Below, piece by piece: positions 1-6,736 of a stretch of DNA of 15,904 bases. This DNA comes from Pseudomonadaceae bacterium UBA5811. GTDB lineage: Bacteria; Pseudomonadota; Gammaproteobacteria; Pseudomonadales; Pseudomonadaceae. Both the position numbers and the translations under genes were made by a program. The DNA is taken from contig DIDB01000105.1 of assembly GCA_002417905.1 (NCBI GenBank), forward strand, positions 1 through 15,904, in the 5' to 3' direction. The notes below the pieces were generated by a model. The model saw only the letters and a list, made by a program, of their open reading frames with translations. It searched no databases and was not told the DNA's origin. Position 1 is the first letter of the stretch. Every line of letters begins with the position of its first letter.

Positions 1-1779
1 GTTTGGGGGGGCGGTCTGTTGTTTGGTGTGTTGCCTGTTCGGGCGCGGCTGCCGCGGGGTCGTCTGGAGGGGGCCATGGCCGGCAGTCGGCAGCGGCTGG
101 GGCCGGGGGCCTCCCCCTGGGTGCTGCTGGCAGCGGCCCTGTGCTGTGAGGCGCTGGCCCGGGGCGATGTCTGCCTGCCGCTGTCCAGGCTGGCAGAGGT
201 TCCGGGCTGGCTGGAGCAGCCGGCGCTGGCCTGGCCGGATCTGGCCAGCTGGCGGCAGCAGCTGGCGGCCTCGTCCCTGGTGGGGCAGCCGGGCGAATAC
301 CGGCCACTGATCCTGGAGCTGGACCGGCTGTATCTGGCCCGTTATCAGGGCTATGAGCAGGCGCTGGCCCGCCGGCTGCTGGCGCTGGATCGCCAGACGC
401 TGGCAGTGGATGAGGCGGTGCTGGATGACAGTCTGGGCCGGCTGTTCCAGGGCCGACCAGCCGGAGCCGATCTGCAGCGTACCGCTGTGGCACAGGCGGT
501 ACGCCGGCCGCTGGCCGTCATCTCCGGCGGCCCGGGCACGGGCAAGACCACTACGGTGGTGCGGCTGCTGGCCGCCCTGCTGGAGCAGCCAGGCCATGGC
601 CCGCTGGCCATCGGCCTGGCCGCTCCGACCGGCAAGGCTGCGGCCCGGATGGCCGAGGCCATCCGCAAGGCCCGGAGCGGGCTGCAGATTCCGGAGGCCC
701 TGCAGGCGCGGTTGCCCGATCAGGCCCAGACCCTGCACCGGCTGATCGGAATCCGGGGTGACAGCACCCGGCCCCGCCACCATGCCGGCCGGCCGCTGCC
801 GCTGGATGTGCTGGTGGTGGATGAGGCCTCCATGGTGGATCTGGCGCTGATGTACCGGGTGGTGGATGCCCTGCCTCCCGGAGCCCGGCTGGTGCTGCTG
901 GGGGATCAGTACCAGCTGGCTGCTGTGGAGGCCGGGGCGGTTTTTGCCGAAATCTGCAGCCTGCACGGCACTGCCGGGCCGGCGGCTCCGTCACTGGGGG
1001 ATGCAGTGGTCCTGCTGACCCACAGTTACCGCTTTGCCGGGGACAGTGGCATTGGCGAGCTGGCCAGACAGATCAATGCGGGCCATGTGCCGGGTATCCA
1101 CAGGGTGCTGCGGGCCGGTGGGGCGGACCTAGGCTGGAATCCGTCGCCCCGGCCGGATGATCTGCTGGAACGGCTGGAGCAGGGCTATATACCCTATCTG
1201 CAGGCCGCCGTCTCGGGAGAGCCGGGGCTGGCATTTGCCGCATTTAATGCCTTTCGGGCCCTGGCCGCCCGCCGTGAAGGCAGCTTTGGCGTCCAGGCCC
1301 TGAATGAAGCCCTGGAGATCCGGCTGCGGCGCCGGCTGGGGCTGGCATCCCGGGAGCGCTGGTATCCGGGGCGGGCGGTCATGGTGCAGCACAATGACTA
1401 TGCGCTGGAGCTGTTTAACGGTGATGTGGGGCTATGCCTGCCCACCCCCCAGGGGTTACGGGTGTTTTTTGAGGCCGGGCAGGGGTATCGCAGTTTTGCC
1501 GCTACCCGGCTGCCGCTCCATGAGTGTGCGCTGGTGATGACGGTGCACAAAAGCCAGGGTTCGGAGTTTGATGAGGTGCTGCTGATCCTGCCGGAACAGC
1601 CCGGGCCGCTGCTGACCCGTTCCCTGCTGTACACCGGCGTGACCCGGGCCAGAAAACGGGTGGAGCTGTGGGCACTGCCGGAGCGGCTGGACGAGGCCGC
1701 CAGCCGGCCGGCCAGTCCTGTAGCCGGGCTGGCCGGGCGCCTGATGTCCGCGGTGGCTCAGGAGCGCTGCCGGGCGTAG
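1..1779 (+). CDS. recD: Exodeoxyribonuclease V subunit alpha (RecD), 5' end uncertain or cut by window
   Basis: RecD is the 5'-3' helicase subunit of the RecBCD complex, which processes double-strand DNA breaks in the cytoplasm. Superfamily 1 helicase motifs appear in order: Walker A GGPGTGKTT (nt 526-552), APTGKAAARM (about 622-651), Walker B VVDEAS (814-831), GDQYQL (901-918), VHKSQGSEF (1543-1569) and TGVTRARK (1633-1656). The family-typical N-terminal region begins at ASPWVLLAAALCCEALARGD (about nt 109). Before that, the reading frame is open to base 1, but I cannot recognise the usual RecD N-terminal helix. An ATG at 76 has a good Shine-Dalgarno (GGAGG at 66-70, 5-nt spacer) and would give 567 aa, shorter than the roughly 600 aa of E. 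coli RecD. TTG at 19 is another possible start. The identity is sure; the start is not. recB would be expected upstream, outside the window. The 3' end overlaps the convergent dehydrogenase gene. Confidence 0.93.
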   Translation, partial: VWGGGLLFGVLPVRARLPRGRLEGAMAGSRQRLGPGASPWVLLAAALCCEALARGDVCLPLSRLAEVPGWLEQPALAWPDLASWRQQLAASSLVGQPGEYRPLILELDRLYLARYQGYEQALARRLLALDRQTLAVDEAVLDDSLGRLFQGRPAGADLQRTAVAQAVRRPLAVISGGPGTGKTTTVVRLLAALLEQPGHGPLAIGLAAPTGKAAARMAEAIRKARSGLQIPEALQARLPDQAQTLHRLIGIRGDSTRPRHHAGRPLPLDVLVVDEASMVDLALMYRVVDALPPGARLVLLGDQYQLAAVEAGAVFAEICSLHGTAGPAAPSLGDAVVLLTHSYRFAGDSGIGELARQINAGHVPGIHRVLRAGGADLGWNPSPRPDDLLERLEQGYIPYLQAAVSGEPGLAFAAFNAFRALAARREGSFGVQALNEALEIRLRRRLGLASRERWYPGRAVMVQHNDYALELFNGDVGLCLPTPQGLRVFFEAGQGYRSFAATRLPLHECALVMTVHKSQGSEFDEVLLILPEQPGPLLTRSLLYTGVTRARKRVELWALPERLDEAASRPASPVAGLAGRLMSAVAQERCRA

Positions 1780-2540
1780 CGCTGGATAATGGGTAGCTGT
1801 TTGCGCAGGGAACCATCCACCATGCCGGGCAGCAGGCCGTTGATCCGGGCAAAGAGTTTTTCCGGCCAGCCCAGGTAGCGCAGGGCGGTCTCCCGCTGGA
1901 TGACCCGGACAATCTGCCGGGCAACCCACATGGGCTCGTCAGTGGCAGCTCCCAGCTCCTCATTCATGGCGGTTACCAGGTCGCCGTTCATGCTGGTCCG
2001 GGTGGCCCGGGGGGCTACATAAAGCACCTTGACCATGCTGTCTGCCAGCTCCCGGCGCAGGGCTTCGGAAAAGCCGCGCAGGGCAAATTTGGTGGCACAG
2101 TAGGTGGCAAAGCCGGGGAAGCCGATGGTGCCGAGGGTTGAGCCTACGTTCAGGATCAGGGCTTTGGGCTGCTGGTACAGCAGGGGCAGCATCTGATGGG
2201 TCAGCTGCAGGGTGGCGGTCAGGTTCAGGTTGACCAGCCGGGCGATGTTCTCTTCGGACTGTTCTTCAAACAGGCCAAAGTGATTGACCCCGGCGGCGTT
2301 GATCAGGCAGTTGACGCCGCCAAAGGCCCGGGCGGCAGCCATGACAGCTTCCCGGCCTGCAGCGTCGCCAAGGTCGGCCTGGACCAGGCAGACCTGTCCG
2401 GACTGCAGGCTTTCCGGCAGGCTGGCCCGGCGGCTGACCAGCAGCAGCTGGGCCCCTCCGGCCAGCAGCTGCTCTGCCAGGATCTGGCCAATACCACCGG
2501 TCGCTCCGGTCAGCAGAATGCGGCATTCATTGAGCTTCAT
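1758..2540 (-). CDS. Short-chain dehydrogenase/reductase (SDR), last gene of the four-gene operon
   Basis: This 260-aa classical SDR is predicted to be a cytoplasmic NAD(P)H-dependent oxidoreductase. It shows the cofactor-binding TGATGGIG (residues 11-18), an acidic AD at 55-56, NAAG (81-84), a catalytic Ser134 (VGST) and the YxxxK pair Tyr147/Lys151. No signal peptide or membrane helix is evident. The substrate cannot be read from the sequence. As the last gene of an operon with an acyl-activating enzyme and a di-iron protein, it probably reduces a keto or aldehyde group, or oxidises an alcohol, on the pathway intermediate. The start is supported by AAGGAA just upstream, at the stop codon of the preceding gene, and only 9 bases separate the two genes. 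The C-terminal 22 coding bases overlap the end of recD in antisense. The family call is secure; the role is inferred from context. Confidence 0.93.
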   Translation of the reverse strand: MKLNECRILLTGATGGIGQILAEQLLAGGAQLLLVSRRASLPESLQSGQVCLVQADLGDAAGREAVMAAARAFGGVNCLINAAGVNHFGLFEEQSEENIARLVNLNLTATLQLTHQMLPLLYQQPKALILNVGSTLGTIGFPGFATYCATKFALRGFSEALRRELADSMVKVLYVAPRATRTSMNGDLVTAMNEELGAATDEPMWVARQIVRVIQRETALRYLGWPEKLFARINGLLPGMVDGSLRKQLPIIQRYARQRS

Positions 2541-2549
2541 GAGGTTTCC

Positions 2550-3200
2550 TTAACTGAGAGGCAGGCTGTAGAACATGTCGCCGTACAGGCGATAGACCAC
2601 TCGGGCCGTATGGGTGACTGCGGCCTGATCGTCCGGTTCGTCCAGACGGTTGACCAGTTTTTCAAAAAAGTCGATGTGCTCGATATCCAGGCTGCCATGG
2701 GAGGTCAGGTAAGAGAAGGCGCTGTCCGGCAGGCCAAGGCTGTTCTGGATGCAGCCAGCTGCCCGGGTGGCCACGGTGACACTGGTCCCCTCCAGGACCT
2801 GGACCATGCCAAGGAAGCTGACCGGGTTATGCCGGGCAATCCGGTCATAAACATAGCTGATCATCAGTTCGACCGGCAGGCCGGGCTGGGCGTTGCGGAT
2901 GGCATCAGCGTCTCCGCCGCAGGCGCGGATATCATCCAGAATCCATTCCTGGTGGCCGTATTCTTCCTCGATGTAATGGGCGATGGCCCCGCGCAGCCAT
3001 TCCAGACGTTCCGGAATCCGGGCCCCGCAGGCCATCAGCAGCGGCACGGTGTGCCGGACATGGTGATACGCCTGCTCCAGGAACGCCAGATAGCTGTCAA
3101 GGGGCAGAGTGCCAGCCAGTGCCCGGCTGATCATGGGTGCTGCCAGCAGTCTGGCCCGCTCTCCGGCCGTCTGTTCTTGCAGGGTCTGATAAAAACTCAT
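2550..3200 (-). CDS. Haem-oxygenase-fold (TenA-like) iron-containing redox protein
   Basis: This 216-aa all-helical cytoplasmic protein resembles the TenA/PqqC-like 'iron-containing redox enzyme' group, which includes haem-oxygenase-like di-iron oxidases. Candidate metal ligands are visible: Glu42 with His46/His47/His50 on an early helix, EEEYGH (Glu78-80, His83, giving an ExxH pair), Glu137 (VLEGTS), and HGSLDIEH with His168, Asp172 and His175, an HxxxDxxH spacing. Known members of this fold decarboxylate fatty acids to alkenes (UndA) or oxidise nitrogen (SznF type); which applies here, if either, cannot be decided. Its ATG overlaps the stop of the ligase gene (ATGA at 3197-3200), so the two are translationally coupled. 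The Shine-Dalgarno AAGGAAG lies at about 3209-3215. It is short and has no fused domain. Fold confidence is good; the reaction is unknown. Confidence 0.87.
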   Translation of the reverse strand: MSFYQTLQEQTAGERARLLAAPMISRALAGTLPLDSYLAFLEQAYHHVRHTVPLLMACGARIPERLEWLRGAIAHYIEEEYGHQEWILDDIRACGGDADAIRNAQPGLPVELMISYVYDRIARHNPVSFLGMVQVLEGTSVTVATRAAGCIQNSLGLPDSAFSYLTSHGSLDIEHIDFFEKLVNRLDEPDDQAAVTHTARVVYRLYGDMFYSLPLS

Positions 3201-4666
3201 GGCATGCTCTTCCTTTCAGGGGCCTGCAGCACGGCAGCGATGGCCGCGCTGTAATGCTGGAATAATGCTGGCCGGCGTAGCCGGCCATTGGTGGTGGCCA
3301 GCCCGTTGCTGGCGGTGAAGGGATGTTCGGCCAGCAGCCAGTGATGAACCCTGGCATAGTCGGGCAGCTCCTGGTTGACCCGGCTGACGGCTGCCCCGAT
3401 AGCCGCCAGTGGGGTCGCCGGGTTGCGGGGTACCAGGACGGCTACATTCTTGGCCTGGGCCTCGCCATGCAGCCAGGCCTGGGCAATGGGAGCCTGCTGG
3501 ACCAGTTCGGCTTCAACCCATTCCGGATTCACGTTGCGGCCAAAGGCGGTAATGAACTGGTTTTTCTTGCGCCCGTGCAAAAACAGGAAGCCATCCTCCA
3601 GATAACCCAGATCACCGCTGGCCAGCCAGGGTGCCCGGTGATCCGGTTCACCCAGATAACCGAGCAGAGGACTGCCCTGAACCAGTACTTCGCCATCTCC
3701 GGCAATCTGCAGCCGGACATGGGCCAGCGGCCGGCCGACACTGCCTGGCCGCCGGGCCTCCGGAGTGTTCAGGCAGACAACCGAGGCGCACTCGGACAGG
3801 CCATAGCCCTCGAAAACCGGCAGGCCAAGGGCCGCTGCCCGTTCCAGCAGCCGGGGGGCTACCCGGCCACCACCCACTGCGATAAAGCGCAGGCTGTCTG
3901 GCAGGGGCTGACCCTGTTCTACCGCGCTGACCAGAGCCAGCAGCAGCTGGGGTAGCAGGATCAGGCTGTGGGGCCGGCATTGGTGCAGGACTTCCAGAAA
4001 GCGGCTGGCCTGAAAACCGGCGGCTCCGCTCATGCCTAGCTGTTCCAGTGGACGCAGTTCGATCCGGGCACCGGCCAGCAACTGGGCATAGATGCCGGCC
4101 AGATTTTCCAGCAGGACTGCCAGTGGCAGGGCACACAGATGGTGACGGATCTGGCTGGAGGCACAGGCCTGGCGCAGGCTTCCGGCGACAGCCAGCTGGG
4201 CTCCGGCGCTCAGGCAGACCCCTTTGGGCTGCCCGGTGGTGCCCGAGGTATAGGTGATTTTGCAGGTGCCGGCCGGCAACCGGGCCACCGTTGCTGGCCG
4301 GCGCTGCCAGAGTCCGGGCCGGAGAGCCCGGAAGCCGTCCGGTGCAGCTGTCCCGGCGGGTGTGAGCAGGGTATCAATCCCGGCACTGTCCAGCACATGC
4401 TGTTGCTGGCTGCTGGAGAAAAAGCCGGGCAGCGGAACATGCACCCGCCCGCTGCGCAGCAGGGCCAGATCCCAGAGTACCCAGTCCAGGCTGTTGTCCA
4501 GCGCCAGGGCGACCCGCCGGGCACCGGCTTCCTGCAGCCGGGCACAGCGCTGGTCGACAGCTTCCAGCAGCTGCAGGTAGCTCAGCTGCTGCTCCGGGCC
4601 GGACAGGGCCGGCTGCCCGCCATGGCTGGCCAGCTGCTGCCAGAAGTGCTCAACAGCAGCTGGCAT
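3197..4666 (-). CDS. AMP-binding acyl-CoA synthetase/ligase-like protein with atypical C-terminal motif
   Basis: This is a 489-aa adenylate-forming enzyme of the acyl-CoA synthetase superfamily, which normally uses ATP to activate a carboxylic acid. Visible motifs are the P-loop YTSGTTGQPKG (139-149), GYGLSE (287-292), SGDLGYL with Asp352 (350-356), and GRKKNQF followed by FGRNVNPEWVE (365-385, Arg366). The C-terminal A10 region reads NGLATTNGRLRR (454-465) and has no lysine where most family members carry the catalytic one. The open frame extends to 4813, but the start at 4666 is preferred: the GGAGG in GCAGGAGGCCCGGA sits just before ATG, and the extra N-terminal stretch is unlike the family. 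The start overlaps the end of the hemolysin-family gene by 17 bases, and the stop overlaps the next ATG. The acid substrate is unknown; a fatty or aryl acid is plausible. Confidence 0.92.
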   Translation of the reverse strand: MPAAVEHFWQQLASHGGQPALSGPEQQLSYLQLLEAVDQRCARLQEAGARRVALALDNSLDWVLWDLALLRSGRVHVPLPGFFSSSQQQHVLDSAGIDTLLTPAGTAAPDGFRALRPGLWQRRPATVARLPAGTCKITYTSGTTGQPKGVCLSAGAQLAVAGSLRQACASSQIRHHLCALPLAVLLENLAGIYAQLLAGARIELRPLEQLGMSGAAGFQASRFLEVLHQCRPHSLILLPQLLLALVSAVEQGQPLPDSLRFIAVGGGRVAPRLLERAAALGLPVFEGYGLSECASVVCLNTPEARRPGSVGRPLAHVRLQIAGDGEVLVQGSPLLGYLGEPDHRAPWLASGDLGYLEDGFLFLHGRKKNQFITAFGRNVNPEWVEAELVQQAPIAQAWLHGEAQAKNVAVLVPRNPATPLAAIGAAVSRVNQELPDYARVHHWLLAEHPFTASNGLATTNGRLRRPALFQHYSAAIAAVLQAPERKSMP

Positions 4667-5336
4667 TCCGGGCCTCCTGCTGGCTGGCCATGGACTGGTA
4701 ACGGCTGCTTTCGTAGAGGTTCTGCTGTTGCAGGCGCAGATGGGCCTGGCGGGCATCAATTGCCATGACCCAGGGGTTGCAGTCGTAATAGCTGCCCCAG
4801 CCGGCCAGCTCATGGCCCATGCGCTGGCGGTCGGCCGGCATCAGGGGAATCAGGTCCAGATTAAGGCGGCCAAAACTGTTGATCAGGGTTGGTGTACCGG
4901 TAAAGGCTACCCAGTGATAGTCCAGCTCGGCCAACAGACGGGTCAGGGCAATGATCAGAAAGCGGGCCGATGCCGCTCCGAGAGCGGCCAGATTGCCAAT
5001 TTCCACGATATTGCCGCGGATGACCGGGAGGTCACAGCTATTGGCAATCAGCTGTTCAATGGGGGTATCCAGGTAGCGTTCCAGAAACAGTGGCTGGCTG
5101 GCCCGGCGGATGCCGGCGGCACCGTGGATCTTGCCTTCATTGCCGCGCATTTCCAGCAAAAAAGGCATGAACTGCCGGACATCTGCGCCGTAGTGGGTGG
5201 CAAACCGGCTGTGGATGAACTGTTCGACAGACTGGCGCTGGAGGCTGCTGTCCGGGGTATGCAGGTGCACGCTGAGCGGGTGGAGATTGCCAATGCGGGC
5301 GATAGGGGTGTGCCGGGTGGGCCAGGGGAGTTTCAT
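4650..5336 (-). CDS. Thermostable hemolysin family protein (probable acyltransferase-like enzyme), first gene of operon
   Basis: This 228-aa protein resembles the 'thermostable hemolysin' (T_hemolysin) family named after Vibrio delta-VPH. Family-like segments are RFATHYGADVRQFMPFLLE (residues 44-62), the AAGIRRAS/LFLERYLD region (73-90), VEIGNLAALGAASARFL (111-127), FTGTPTLINSF (145-155) and WGSYYDCNP (180-188). There is no signal peptide and no convincing membrane helix, so a secreted pore-former is unlikely. From memory, the family sits in the acetyltransferase (GNAT) clan, related to acyl-homoserine-lactone synthases, and the VEIGNLA...ARF pattern is compatible with that. I infer an acyl-transfer role working with the ligase encoded immediately downstream. 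The start is supported by GAGGG (plus-strand complement at 5346-5350) 9 bases upstream. This gene is divergent from pstS. Confidence 0.85.
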   Translation of the reverse strand: MKLPWPTRHTPIARIGNLHPLSVHLHTPDSSLQRQSVEQFIHSRFATHYGADVRQFMPFLLEMRGNEGKIHGAAGIRRASQPLFLERYLDTPIEQLIANSCDLPVIRGNIVEIGNLAALGAASARFLIIALTRLLAELDYHWVAFTGTPTLINSFGRLNLDLIPLMPADRQRMGHELAGWGSYYDCNPWVMAIDARQAHLRLQQQNLYESSRYQSMASQQEARNASCC

Positions 5337-5378
5337 GTGACGAAACCCTCAGTACGGAAGAGGATGGTCACATGGTTG

Positions 5379-5413
5379 TGTTAATCGCTTAACAGATTAT
5401 TAAGCGATTAACA
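5379..5413. promoter_or_regulatory. Perfect 14-bp inverted repeat, probable operator of the minus-strand operon
   Basis: The arms TGTTAATCGCTTAA (5379-5392) and TTAAGCGATTAACA (5400-5413) are exact reverse complements around a 7-base loop, CAGATTA. The repeat lies 43 to 77 bases upstream of the hemolysin-family start codon. No T-run follows on either strand and there is no gene end nearby, so a terminator is unlikely. The only near-consensus -10 for the minus strand, AATAAT (complement of 5396-5401), falls in the loop and first arm bases, and no good -35 stands at 16-18 bases. Dimeric binding by an unknown regulator that covers the core promoter is the inference. Confidence 0.6.
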
Positions 5414-5580
5414 AGCATGATTTTGACTATTTTTTCACAACTTGTTTCTTTTTAAGGGGCGGCTTCCAGTATGAAGAGAACAGGTCATCCGGTGCGATTC
5501 CCCTTTTGTCGGACATCCGGCAATCGCCTGAAACAGACCGCCTGGCAGGCTTTGCAGGCAGGGTGAATGGGGCCGGCAGC

Positions 5581-5636
5581 CTGTAATCTTTTTGTCATAA
5601 TATGGTCATAGAGTCTTCACCCGGACTGCTGATACT
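5581..5636 (+). promoter_or_regulatory. Tandem pho boxes and -10 of the pstS promoter
   Basis: Four PhoB half-sites repeat every 11 bases: CTGTAAT (5581-5587), TTGTCAT (5592-5598), TGGTCAT (5603-5609) and a weaker TCTTCAC (5614-5620), separated by 4-base AT-rich or mixed spacers. This makes two consecutive 18-bp pho boxes. A -10-like GATACT (5631-5636) starts 10 bases after the last half-site, the spacing usual for PhoB-activated promoters where the box replaces the -35. Expected behaviour is induction at low phosphate by PhoB~P. Confidence 0.82.
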
Positions 5637-5679
5637 TGGCCTCCAAGAATCTTTCCCCTCTCTGCAAGGAGCAAGGTAA

Positions 5680-6651
5680 ATGAAGCTGAACCGTCTGATG
5701 GCTGCGCTGACGTTTGTCGCTGCCGGGGCTTTTACTGCCAGCGCCAGCGCGACTGTCGATCCGGCCCTGCCTGCCTACCAGAAAACTGCCGGTATTTCCG
5801 GCAATCTGTCCAGTGTGGGTTCCGATTCGCTGGCCAACCTGATGACCATGTGGGCTGAAGAGTTCAAGCGCATCTACCCCAGCGTCAATATCCAGATCCA
5901 GGCGGCCGGTTCTTCCACGGCACCGCCGGCCCTGACCGAAGGTACGGCCAGCCTTGGCCCGATGAGCCGGCCGATGAAGGATAATGAGCTGCAGGCATTC
6001 GAGCAGAAATACGGTTACAAGCCGACGGCCATTCCGGTGGCGATTGATGCCCTGGCGGTGTTTGTCAACAAGGACAACCCGATCAAAAGCCTGGACATCA
6101 AGCAGGTTGATGCCATTTTCTCCAGCACCCGTCTGTGTGGTGGCGACAAGGACCTCAAAACCTGGGGTGACCTTGGGCTGACTGGCGAGTGGGCCAGCAA
6201 GCCGGTCCAGCTGTTCGGCCGCAACTCGGTATCCGGAACCTACGGTTACTTCAAGGAAGAAGCCCTGTGCAAGGGTGATTACAAGACCAATGTGAACGAG
6301 CAGCCGGGTTCGGCGTCCGTGGTGCAGTCGATCTCCAACACGGTTAATGCCATCGGTTATTCGGCCATCGGTTACAAGACTGCCAGCGTGCGGGCTGTAC
6401 CGCTGTCGAAGAAAGGGGGTACGCCGGAAGAGGCAGATGAAGCCAATGCCCTGTCTGGCAAATACCCGCTGGCCCGTTTCCTGTACGTCTATGTCAACAA
6501 GGCGCCCAACAAGCCGCTGGGCCCGCTGGAGACCGAGTTCGTCAAGATGGTACTGTCGAAGCAGGGGCAGGAAGTGGTCATCAAGGATGGCTACATCCCG
6601 CTGCCGAAGAAGGTTGCCGACAAGGCTCTGGCCGAGCTGGGCGCCCACTGA
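5680..6651 (+). CDS. pstS: Periplasmic phosphate-binding protein PstS
   Basis: PstS captures phosphate in the periplasm and delivers it to the PstCA permease. The 323-aa product begins with a Sec signal peptide: basic MKLNR, a hydrophobic core, and likely cleavage after ASA at residue 24. Ligand-site signatures are SVGSDSL (45-51), [11 protein letters not shown] (75-85), GPMSRPM (93-99) and [13 protein letters not shown] (179-191). Cys153 and Cys197 are the only cysteines I noticed in the mature chain and could form a disulfide. The Shine-Dalgarno AAGGAG (5666-5671) fixes the start. Upstream are tandem pho boxes; downstream is a strong terminator, so this cistron can be transcribed alone and in excess over the permease genes. 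Length and motifs fit the Pseudomonas-type PstS. Confidence 0.96.
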   Translation: MKLNRLMAALTFVAAGAFTASASATVDPALPAYQKTAGISGNLSSVGSDSLANLMTMWAEEFKRIYPSVNIQIQAAGSSTAPPALTEGTASLGPMSRPMKDNELQAFEQKYGYKPTAIPVAIDALAVFVNKDNPIKSLDIKQVDAIFSSTRLCGGDKDLKTWGDLGLTGEWASKPVQLFGRNSVSGTYGYFKEEALCKGDYKTNVNEQPGSASVVQSISNTVNAIGYSAIGYKTASVRAVPLSKKGGTPEEADEANALSGKYPLARFLYVYVNKAPNKPLGPLETEFVKMVLSKQGQEVVIKDGYIPLPKKVADKALAELGAH

Positions 6652-6663
6652 TCTGCGGCCTGT

Positions 6664-6680
6664 CCCCGGCGCTGCCGGGG
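6664..6680 (+). other. GC-rich hairpin just after pstS
   Basis: CCCCGGC (6664-6670) and GCCGGGG (6674-6680) pair perfectly around a 3-base GCT loop, 12 bases after the pstS stop codon. With no T-run, it is more likely to stabilise the pstS 3' end than to terminate transcription alone. A true terminator follows 12 bases later. Confidence 0.5.
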
Positions 6681-6692
6681 CGGGCAGACAAA

Positions 6693-6725
6693 GCCTGCCG
6701 GGCACCCGCCCGGTGGGCGTTTTTT
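6693..6725 (+). terminator. Rho-independent terminator between pstS and pstC
   Basis: GCCTGCCGGGC (6693-6703) pairs with GCCCGGTGGGC (6708-6718) in an 11-bp stem with two G-U wobbles and a 4-base ACCC loop. It is followed by G and six Ts (6720-6725). This is a textbook intrinsic terminator and should end or attenuate the pstS transcript before pstC. Confidence 0.88.
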
Positions 6726-6736
6726 ATGCCTTCTGG

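Larger units (their letters stand above)
5337..5679. other. Divergent intergenic region between the four-gene operon and pstS
   Basis: This 343-base stretch holds no credible gene. Its operon-proximal part (about 5376-5455) is strikingly AT-rich against the GC-rich window and contains a perfect inverted repeat. Its pstS-proximal part (5581-5636) contains PhoB half-sites and a -10-like hexamer. Between about 5460 and 5580 I see nothing recognisable. Confidence 0.8.

Noticed and set aside
2196..3254. Long plus-strand open frame (352 aa) opposite the SDR and di-iron genes
   Set aside because: Its translation is low-complexity, rich in Gln and Gly, matches no family I recognise, and lies wholly antisense to two genes with clear motifs. 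GC-rich DNA commonly leaves such frames open.
4667..4813. N-terminal extension of the AMP ligase from ATG 4813
   Set aside because: The extra 49 residues lie deep inside the upstream hemolysin-family gene, are unlike the family, and a strong Shine-Dalgarno precedes ATG 4666.
5379..5413. Inverted repeat considered as a transcription terminator
   Set aside because: The arms are AT-rich, no T-run follows on either strand, and no gene ends nearby; an operator is the better reading.
5423..5451. TTGACT (5423-5428) as the -35 of a plus-strand promoter toward pstS
   Set aside because: No acceptable -10 lies 16-18 bases downstream (the sequence there is TTCTTT-like), and pstS already has a convincing PhoB promoter.
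5617..6705. Minus-strand open frame of 362 aa opposite pstS
   Set aside because: It is antisense to an unmistakable pstS, includes the PhoB-controlled promoter region, and lacks any recognisable domain or ribosome binding site.
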